DNA from: Chryseobacterium sp. UBA6632
Lineage (GTDB): Bacteria; Bacteroidota; Bacteroidia; Flavobacteriales; Weeksellaceae
Direction of reading: 5' to 3'
DNA length: 8,339 bases
NCBI GenBank assembly: GCA_002455915.1
Contig: DKLU01000408.1
Coordinates: 1 to 8,339, forward strand
Made by a program: the position numbers and the translations under genes. The stretch's first letter is position 1, and each line of letters starts with the position of its first letter. The notes beneath the pieces were generated by a model. It did no database searches and was not told the DNA's origin. It saw only the letters and a program-made list of their open reading frames with translations. Of the stretch, positions 1 to 5,547 are shown one piece after another.

Positions 1-64
1 TGCAACCCTTGTATTTAAAATTAATTTATAAGTTAATTATCATAGAGTTTATTTTCATAATCAA

Positions 65-72
65 TACCTTTG
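65..72 (+). promoter_or_regulatory. Bacteroidota -7 promoter box for the GT35 gene
   Basis: TACCTTTG matches the Bacteroidota -7 consensus TAnnTTTG and lies 25 bases before the ATG at 98. This would give a leader of roughly 15-20 bases, usual for this phylum. No clear TTTG-type -33 element is visible upstream, only T-rich sequence around 47-58. The assignment rests on the consensus and spacing alone. Confidence 0.6.
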
Positions 73-97
73 CGCTTCAAATATAAAACTGTGATTT

Positions 98-1762
98 ATG
101 GATTTTAAAAATTTTAAAATACCGTATAGTGTTAATCCACAATACTCTAAAAAAGTAGCCTATTTTTCAATGGAATTTGCCATTGAGCAGGTGCTAAAAA
201 TATATTCTGGAGGGTTGGGATTTTTGGCAGGTTCTCACATGAGAAGTGCTTACAATCTTAAACAAGACCTTGTAGGAATCGGGATTCTTTGGAAATTCGG
301 GTACTATGATCAAGCGAGAAATCACGATCAAACCCTGCAACCAACCTGGACGAAAAAAATGTACAGTTTCCTGGAAGATACTGGCATTAAATTTCAGATC
401 GAAATTCACAGCGCACCGGTTTGGGTGAAGGTTTGGTATCTTGATCCTGAAACATTCAATACAGCTCCGATGTTTTTCCTATCCACGGATGTTCCTGAAA
501 ATGATCACATTTCAAAAACCATTTGTCATAAATTGTATGATGCCAATGAATCTACGAAACTGGCGCAATACATTTTATTAGGAAAAGGTGGTGCGAAATT
601 ATTGGACGAAATGAACATTGAAAGAGATGTTTATCATTTGAACGAAGCTCACGGACTTCCTGCTGCTTTCCATTTGTTGAAAAAATATAATGGTGATTTA
701 AATAAGGTTAAAGAAAAACTGGTTTTCACCACACACACTCCTGAAGAAGCCGGAAATGAGAAGCATAATTTCAAATTATGTTATGATATGTCTTATTTTT
801 CAGGCTTCAGCATGGAAGACGTGAAAAGAATTGAAGGTTCTGATGACGATCGTTTCAACCATTCTCTTTGTGCTTTGAAAATGGCGAGAGTAGCCAACGG
901 AGTTTCTCAGCTTCACGGCGTAGTTTCCAGAGCAATGTGGAGTAAATATCCAGGAATTTGTGAAATTACTTCGATTACCAACGCTCAGGAATTTAAATAT
1001 TGGGCAGACAAACCGCTTTACAATGCAAAAGATGAGCGTAACGATACCTTATTTGATTATCGTAAAAAACATTTAAAGAAAAGATTATTTAAAATTGTTG
1101 CCGACCAGACAGGGAATTTATTTAATCCGAATGTTTTCACGATCGTTTGGGCGAGAAGATTTGCAGGTTACAAACGTGCCGACCTGCTTTTGCATGATAA
1201 AGATAGGTTTTACAGACTTTTAAATAATCCGAAATATCCGGTTCAGATTATTTGGGCTGGAAAACCTTATCCGATGGATTATTCCGCGATTTCTACCTTC
1301 AATTCTTTGGTTGAAGAAAGTAAAAATCATAAAAATATGGCGGTTCTTACAGGTTACGAATTGTCATTAAGTAAATCTTTGAAGCAAGGTTCTGATCTTT
1401 GGCTAAACAATCCGAGAGTTCCTAGAGAAGCTTCAGGAACATCTGGAATGACGGCTTCCATGAACGGATCGATCAATCTTTCTACAGACGACGGCTGGAT
1501 TCCTGAGTTTGCGAAACATGGCGAAAATTCTTTCGTAGTTCCGAAGGCAGATTACATGAATATGAGCATTTACGAGCAGGATAATTATGATTTAAATAAA
1601 TTATATGAAATTCTTGAAAACGAAATTCTTCCAACATATTACGACAAACCGGATGCATGGAGAAAAATTCAGCATAATTCTATGAATGATGTGAAAGATC
1701 AGTTTAACAGTGATAGAATGGCAGATGAATATTACAGAATTTTGTATAATTATAAAGGATAA
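98..1762 (+). CDS. GT35 alpha-glucan phosphorylase-type protein lacking the PLP lysine
   Basis: This 554-residue cytoplasmic protein (no signal peptide) belongs to the short alpha-glucan phosphorylase branch of GT35, whose members split glycogen or maltodextrin with phosphate to give glucose 1-phosphate. Visible motifs in order are SGGLG (37-41), HLNEAHG (180-186), FTTHTP (210-215), RRFAGYKR (353-360), AGKPYP (387-392), LNNPRVP (436-442), EASGTSGM (444-451) and DGW (465-467). By motif alignment with rabbit muscle phosphorylase, H213 corresponds to H377, R354 and K359 to the phosphate ligands R569 and K574, and E444 to E672. The residue matching the PLP Schiff-base K680 is Thr452 (codon 1451-1453), so the usual cofactor attachment is absent and phosphorylase activity is uncertain. 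The rest of the motif is intact and the frame is open, so this is not simple decay. The start at 98 follows a good promoter box, and no earlier in-frame ATG is seen. It could be a non-phosphorolytic glucan-binding enzyme. Family confidence is high, reaction confidence low. Confidence 0.88.
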   Translation: MDFKNFKIPYSVNPQYSKKVAYFSMEFAIEQVLKIYSGGLGFLAGSHMRSAYNLKQDLVGIGILWKFGYYDQARNHDQTLQPTWTKKMYSFLEDTGIKFQIEIHSAPVWVKVWYLDPETFNTAPMFFLSTDVPENDHISKTICHKLYDANESTKLAQYILLGKGGAKLLDEMNIERDVYHLNEAHGLPAAFHLLKKYNGDLNKVKEKLVFTTHTPEEAGNEKHNFKLCYDMSYFSGFSMEDVKRIEGSDDDRFNHSLCALKMARVANGVSQLHGVVSRAMWSKYPGICEITSITNAQEFKYWADKPLYNAKDERNDTLFDYRKKHLKKRLFKIVADQTGNLFNPNVFTIVWARRFAGYKRADLLLHDKDRFYRLLNNPKYPVQIIWAGKPYPMDYSAISTFNSLVEESKNHKNMAVLTGYELSLSKSLKQGSDLWLNNPRVPREASGTSGMTASMNGSINLSTDDGWIPEFAKHGENSFVVPKADYMNMSIYEQDNYDLNKLYEILENEILPTYYDKPDAWRKIQHNSMNDVKDQFNSDRMADEYYRILYNYKG

Positions 1763-1787
1763 CCTGCAAAGAAGGTTAAAAAATATC

Positions 1788-1905
1788 TTTAACCATTAAG
1801 AAAAATTAAGTTGTTAAGAGTTATTAAGCTTACTATATTTAAGTTTTTTAATCAAACGACTATCTTAATTAAACTTAATTTCTTAAATGAAACCTTAATG
1901 GTTTA
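1788..1905. repeat. Imperfect inverted repeat of four TTAAG words facing four CTTAA words
   Basis: The left arm carries TTAAG at 1796, 1806, 1814 and 1824; the right arm carries CTTAA at 1864, 1874, 1882 and 1894. Word spacings are 10, 8, 10 on the left and, read inward, 12, 8, 10 on the right, so the two halves mirror each other. The best-paired ends are AACCATTAAG (1791-1800) with CTTAATGGTT (1894-1903), and AATTAAGTT (1804-1812) with AACTTAATT (1872-1880). It lies between the stop of the GT35 gene and the shared terminator. It could be a REP- or MITE-like unit or a 3' mRNA structure. I see no coding potential and no flanking target-site duplication. Confidence 0.6.
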
Positions 1906-1936
1906 AAAAATTAAAATTTCCTTTTAAAAATAAGTA

Positions 1937-1969
1937 AAAAACGGTTTGTAAAATTTACAAACCGTTTTT
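1937..1969. terminator. Bidirectional terminator between convergent genes
   Basis: A near-perfect palindrome centred on 1953 pairs AAAACGGTTTGTAAA (1938-1952) with TTTACAAACCGTTTT (1954-1968). It has an A run on one side and a T run on the other, so it can act as an intrinsic terminator in either direction. It lies downstream of the + strand GT35 gene and 10 bases beyond the stop of the - strand DUF6496 gene. Confidence 0.85.
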
Positions 1970-1978
1970 ATTTTAAAA

Positions 1979-2161
1979 CTAATCTTTTTTTTTAGGAACT
2001 TTCAAACCAGCCTCTTTGGCCTCGGAAATTCCGATGGCGATTGCCTGTTTTCTGTCGGTCACTTTTTGTCCGGAAGAAGATTTCAACTTTCCTTCCTTAA
2101 ATTCGTGCATTACTTTTCCTATTTTGTCTTGAGCTTTGTCTGAATATTTTGTCTTGCTCAT
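1979..2161 (-). CDS. Small basic DUF6496-type protein
   Basis: This 60-residue, lysine-rich cytoplasmic protein has the core VMHEFKEGKLKSSSG (residues 17-31), then a DRKQAIAIGISEA segment (36-48) and a basic tail ending VPKKKD. This arrangement matches my recollection of the DUF6496 family of short bacterial proteins, for which I know no established biochemical function. The high Lys content and small size would fit nucleic-acid binding or a general stress role, but that is inference. The start codon is only 12 bases after the stop of the 157-residue gene on the same strand, so the two are probably co-transcribed. There is no evident Shine-Dalgarno sequence. Its stop lies 10 bases from the shared bidirectional terminator. 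Confidence 0.85.
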   Translation of the reverse strand: MSKTKYSDKAQDKIGKVMHEFKEGKLKSSSGQKVTDRKQAIAIGISEAKEAGLKVPKKKD

Positions 2162-2173
2162 GATATTACTATT

Positions 2174-2647
2174 TTAAGATTTAGGTAAAGCCACTCCGAT
2201 TTCATAAACGTGAGCATGCTTTAGGTATTTGGATCTTTCTCTTGAAGTTACCGACTCAAAGTGATCATTTTTAATCACAATAATCGGATCTTCTGCATTT
2301 TCGATTTCGAAGTTAGCTAAATATCTTTCGTCAGGTGGTGACTGCTGCAGTTTAGCCTTAATTTTTTGAAGTTCGTCAGCATATTTTCTGAAACCTGGAT
2401 CTGATGAATGGATAAATTTATATTCTTCTCCCGCATCCACAAAATAATGGAGTTTTTTCTCTATTAAGCCTGCTTCATCTGTTATTACCGGGTTATCGTT
2501 GCCATCCTTAAAACCCACTTCCACCAAAGTACCACCTTTGCTCTGTGCACATGCTTCAGCATCTTTGAAACCTGAAAAACCTGTATATATGATCTGGTCA
2601 TTAAAGTCATAACGGTTTAGTTTTTGGTTAAAAGCATTCGTTTCCAT
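2174..2647 (-). CDS. Conserved-looking hypothetical protein, 157 residues
   Basis: I do not recognise this family. The protein is soluble-looking, has no signal peptide or membrane segment, and is rich in charged residues. It opens METNAFNQKLNRYDFND, has a central part with alternating hydrophobic and charged residues (40-80), a Lys/Gln-rich helical stretch with ADELQKIKAKLQQ (90-102), and a C-terminal part with IIVIKNDHFE (122-131) and HVYEIGVALPKS (146-157). There is one Cys (33). It is the first gene of a likely two-gene - strand unit with the DUF6496-type protein, 12 bases apart. No TAnnTTTG box is seen within about 110 bases upstream on the - strand, so its promoter is unassigned. Codon use resembles its neighbours. 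The reading frame is well supported; the function is unknown. Confidence 0.8.
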   Translation of the reverse strand: METNAFNQKLNRYDFNDQIIYTGFSGFKDAEACAQSKGGTLVEVGFKDGNDNPVITDEAGLIEKKLHYFVDAGEEYKFIHSSDPGFRKYADELQKIKAKLQQSPPDERYLANFEIENAEDPIIVIKNDHFESVTSRERSKYLKHAHVYEIGVALPKS

Positions 2648-2813
2648 AATTATTACTTGATTTGATTATACTTTAATCATATTCAATTTTTCTGCCAAAC
2701 CCTTTAGTAAAAGAAATATTAGTGTATGGTATCAATAATAAAACTTAATACTAAGAATAACATTCTAATTATATATTTTTGGCAATTAATATTTTACACA
2801 TTATTAAAAAAAC

Positions 2814-2821
2814 TACATTTG
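2814..2821 (+). promoter_or_regulatory. -7 promoter box for the secreted gene pair
   Basis: TACATTTG fits TAnnTTTG and lies 17 bases before the ATG at 2839, predicting a leader of about 10 bases. A second fit, TATTTTTG at 2774-2781, lies 40 bases upstream and could be an alternative start site or chance in AT-rich DNA. The intergenic stretch 2648-2838 holds nothing else I can support. Confidence 0.6.
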
Positions 2822-2838
2822 CAAACTAAATTTAAGAC

Positions 2839-4020
2839 ATGAAACTCAATTTTATCTTTTCAATGCTGCTCACAGCGGGTAGCCTTGCATTTATTCAGGC
2901 TCAGAGAATAGACGCTGAGAATGTAACATTTCAATTACTAAGAGAACCTTTAAATCCTGTAGATGCCCAAAACAGAAATTTTTCTGTAACGGTAAATTCG
3001 CCTTATAATATTACCAAAGAAGACGTTACGAAGCAGGCAAAAGAAGATTTTCAAAAACGTGTAGATAACTACGATCAAAGTGTGGTTGATGCAAAAGCAG
3101 AGCACGCAGAAAGATTAAAAGATTACGATGCCGAAGTAAAAAAACTTCAGGAAAAATACAAAACAGAATCTGAGCAATACAATAAATTAAAAGCCGTTGA
3201 AAAAATTGCGATGAACGCTATGCCGCCGGTTTTAAGACTTCCTTCAAGACCGCAGCTTAACGTTCCTGCAAAACCTGTTTATACAGAGCCGGATCTTAGA
3301 AATGCTTTGATTGTTGATAATAAAGTTTTGGCTTCACAGATCGGTATCGAAGGTTTTACCAAGGGAAATGCCATAGAAATTACAGTTGACATGGAAAGAA
3401 CTAATTTTCAAGACAATGCGGGAAAATCTTTTGCCAATCAGCCAACAAAATTGGTCGTTAAGCAAAACGGCGTGGTGAAAATTGACAAAACGTTATTTAC
3501 AGATTTTCAGGAAATTGCATCTTCGCCAACAAATGAGATCAATTTAAGTTCTCATGAAAAAATGTATGTGCAAAAAGTCATCAATAAAATCAATGAAATT
3601 TTAGCGGATAATTATGCTTTTGCGAAATACAGTTCAACCATAAAATTAGAAACGGTAAAAAATAAAGGTGAATATGATGATTTGGAGAAAGCATCTATCT
3701 ACGTAACGACCAATCTGAAAAAAATGCAGGCAAGGCCTGACTATGCTCCCAACAAAACAGCCTTGGAGAACATGGATAAAGGAATTACCATTTGGAAAGA
3801 TGCATTGAAAAAAATCAATTATGATGATAAAAAAGCGCCTTATAATGCTAAAATTGCCGCTTATCTTTATATGAATCTTATTCGTCTGAATCTAGCTTTG
3901 GGAAGAAAATCTGAAGCAGAAAAATCGTTAAATGATATGCAGGAGCATTTGGTAGACATGAAATTATCCTGGGATCAAAACAACGAATTAAAAGGCCTTG
4001 AGCAACAAATATATAACTAA
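2839..4020 (+). CDS. Secreted coiled-coil protein with TPR-like C-terminus, function unknown
   Basis: This 393-residue protein has an N-terminal signal peptide (basic start, hydrophobic core LNFIFSMLLTAGSLAF, likely cleavage A21/Q22), so it should be periplasmic or outer-membrane associated. There is no lipobox Cys. A strongly charged helical region at about 60-125 has heptad-like spacing (KDYDAEVKKLQEKYKTE) and probably forms a coiled coil. It is followed by a proline-rich linker (129-151, with PPVLRLPSRPQLNVPAKP), then a mixed alpha/beta part (155-225). The C-terminal 305-385 is helical, and ALGRKSEAEKSL (353-364) resembles the turn and second helix of a TPR. It starts 18 bases after a promoter box, and its stop is 7 bases before the next gene, so the two probably form an operon. 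The family is unknown to me. A scaffold or envelope role is only a guess. Confidence 0.85.
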   Translation: MKLNFIFSMLLTAGSLAFIQAQRIDAENVTFQLLREPLNPVDAQNRNFSVTVNSPYNITKEDVTKQAKEDFQKRVDNYDQSVVDAKAEHAERLKDYDAEVKKLQEKYKTESEQYNKLKAVEKIAMNAMPPVLRLPSRPQLNVPAKPVYTEPDLRNALIVDNKVLASQIGIEGFTKGNAIEITVDMERTNFQDNAGKSFANQPTKLVVKQNGVVKIDKTLFTDFQEIASSPTNEINLSSHEKMYVQKVINKINEILADNYAFAKYSSTIKLETVKNKGEYDDLEKASIYVTTNLKKMQARPDYAPNKTALENMDKGITIWKDALKKINYDDKKAPYNAKIAAYLYMNLIRLNLALGRKSEAEKSLNDMQEHLVDMKLSWDQNNELKGLEQQIYN

Positions 4021-4027
4021 TACAACC

Positions 4028-5416
4028 ATGAAAAAAACAATAATTACTTCGCTTGTTTTGATGAGCGCAGTTGCTTTCGGGCAGAAAAAAAATGTTTACG
4101 GAGACGCTTTCGAGTTTAATTCTAAATACGAAAAAGACATTAAACTTGTACTGGCAGACGACTATAATCAATATGTTTTCAGTGATATTAATGAAGACGG
4201 CTACAGTACTTATCCTCACAAGAAAATCTTAATGAGAAAGCTGGATCAAAACGGAAATTTGATCGATACTTATATTAAAGATTACGCCAACAAAACCAAC
4301 GGCGTTTTGCATAATTATTTGGGTTCAATTGAAATCAGCAAAGACCAATTTGTGATCTTTACTGAAGAATTGGAAACAAAGGTTAACAGAAAAGAAATTT
4401 TTCAACATGTTTTCAATAAAAAAGATGGAAACTACACCACAACAAGCGTTGCCAAACTTTTCACAGAAGGCGGCTTGAAAATGGGAACCACTTATCTTCG
4501 ATTTTCAGAAAACGGAAAATATGTGGCGATTGTAAACGACAGATCGGTTTCTAAAAAAACAGCAAATACGATTGATAATATTGTGATTGATCTTTCTACA
4601 CTTACCAAAAAGTGGGATAAAGAAATCACGTTGGATACAGATTATTTTGAAGCAGATGCCGCGGTTACGAATTCCGGAAGAGTTTTAATCTTAAGAAAAT
4701 CAACCGGTTGGAAAGAATCATCAAAATTGGTTTACGTTTCGGCTCAAGGGGATCAGGATATTGCTTTGAAGGATAAATTAATCTTAAAAACTTTAAGCCC
4801 TGTTTCTATTAATGATCAGGATTATTTGGTTTCTTTCGGATATTTTACGGGAGTGAGAATCAATCAAAGTAATTTTGGAGATATGGCATTCATCAATCTT
4901 CAAAACGGAAATATTACGATGAGCGAGGTTTCAGATTTCAGATCAAACACCAATATGTCGGGAGTAGATATTCCTTTGGTTCAAGTCGTGGACGGAAAAG
5001 CATTTTTATATGGCTTCAATGTCAATAAAACATTACCGCCGTCAACGCCAGCTAATCGTTTCCCAGATCCTATTTATTCTTATGGTCCGGGTAAATGGTT
5101 TACCATAAAATCTGACGGAACTGCAAGTACAACTTCTACTCAAAAAAGAGGAGATATCGGGTTTTTCACTAAAGAAAATACAAATTATTTCTTCACAGAC
5201 AGCTATGGTTTCACACCTTATAAAGTTGGAAGCGATCATACAGATCCAAGTAAATTTGTTGAATTCCAAAACAGATACACAAGCACTGAAGCAAAATACG
5301 GACAGCCTATTTTCACTTCGGTGAAGTACATTCCGCAATCTGATCGTGTGATTTTCTTACGAAAATTAGGCGAAAACAAATTACTTACCCAAAGCCTTTA
5401 TGGTTGGCAGAATTAA
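4028..5416 (+). CDS. Secreted, probably beta-propeller-like protein, function unknown
   Basis: The protein is 462 residues from the ATG at 4028. A TTG at 3998 extends the frame, but that extension overlaps the preceding gene and would put ten polar residues ahead of a good signal peptide (MKKTIITSLVLMSAVAFG, likely cleavage G18/Q19). The mature part has many short strand-like stretches with repeated DxNGxxx or SxNGxYVAIVxD-type units, for example QNGNLIDTY (74-82), FSENGKYVAIVND (159-171), NSGRVLIL (215-222) and VDGKAFLYGF (321-330). This suggests a beta-propeller, an inference from pattern only. There is no T9SS C-terminal sorting domain, lipobox or visible catalytic motif. It follows the coiled-coil gene by 7 bases and ends before a terminator, so the two products likely act together in the envelope. 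I do not recognise the family. Confidence 0.85.
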   Translation: MKKTIITSLVLMSAVAFGQKKNVYGDAFEFNSKYEKDIKLVLADDYNQYVFSDINEDGYSTYPHKKILMRKLDQNGNLIDTYIKDYANKTNGVLHNYLGSIEISKDQFVIFTEELETKVNRKEIFQHVFNKKDGNYTTTSVAKLFTEGGLKMGTTYLRFSENGKYVAIVNDRSVSKKTANTIDNIVIDLSTLTKKWDKEITLDTDYFEADAAVTNSGRVLILRKSTGWKESSKLVYVSAQGDQDIALKDKLILKTLSPVSINDQDYLVSFGYFTGVRINQSNFGDMAFINLQNGNITMSEVSDFRSNTNMSGVDIPLVQVVDGKAFLYGFNVNKTLPPSTPANRFPDPIYSYGPGKWFTIKSDGTASTTSTQKRGDIGFFTKENTNYFFTDSYGFTPYKVGSDHTDPSKFVEFQNRYTSTEAKYGQPIFTSVKYIPQSDRVIFLRKLGENKLLTQSLYGWQN

Positions 5417-5439
5417 TCATTTTTATAGATATATAAGCG

Positions 5440-5467
5440 AAAAGTTGGCAGATATGTCAACTTTTTT
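5440..5467 (+). terminator. Intrinsic terminator of the secreted gene pair
   Basis: AAAAGTTGGC (5440-5449) pairs with GTCAACTTTT (5456-5465), including one G-T pair, around the six-base loop AGATAT. A T run continues to 5467. It lies 23 bases after the stop at 5416. Confidence 0.82.
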
Positions 5468-5521
5468 GTTTTAAATAATTCACCAAATCCTAAACTTCAT
5501 CTGTAAGATTTAAATATTTTA

Positions 5522-5529
5522 TATATTTG
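5522..5529 (+). promoter_or_regulatory. -7 promoter box for the peptidase gene
   Basis: TATATTTG fits TAnnTTTG and lies 18 bases before the ATG at 5548. The last three bases (TTG, 5527-5529) are in frame with the peptidase and could be misread as its start. As part of the promoter they would lie upstream of the transcript, which supports the ATG at 5548. Confidence 0.65.
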
Positions 5530-5547
5530 AATTCTTTAAAATTAGAA

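Noticed and set aside
1..97. Possible end of an upstream gene or an RNA element at the left edge
   Set aside because: The stretch is AT-rich, has no frame I can assign and no clear hairpin; only the promoter box at 65-72 is supportable.
194..409. Open frame of 71 codons on the - strand inside the GT35 gene
   Set aside because: It lies antisense within a well-supported gene, has no family motif and no promoter box; it is a shadow of the coding sequence.
2774..2781. TATTTTTG as the main promoter of the secreted gene pair
   Set aside because: It fits the consensus but lies in a T-rich tract 58 bases before the start; the box at 2814-2821 has the same start distance as the other promoters in the window. 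Kept only as a possible alternative.
3998..4027. TTG at 3998 as start of the second secreted protein
   Set aside because: It would overlap the preceding gene by 23 bases and add ten polar residues before a canonical signal peptide that begins at the ATG at 4028.
3878..4219. Open frame of 113 codons on the - strand across the junction of the two secreted genes
   Set aside because: Cys/Ile/Phe-rich translation with no recognisable motif; it spans the end of one real gene and the signal peptide of the next.
5042..5338. Open frame of 98 codons on the - strand inside the second secreted gene
   Set aside because: Antisense shadow with Cys- and Ser-rich low-quality composition and no start context.
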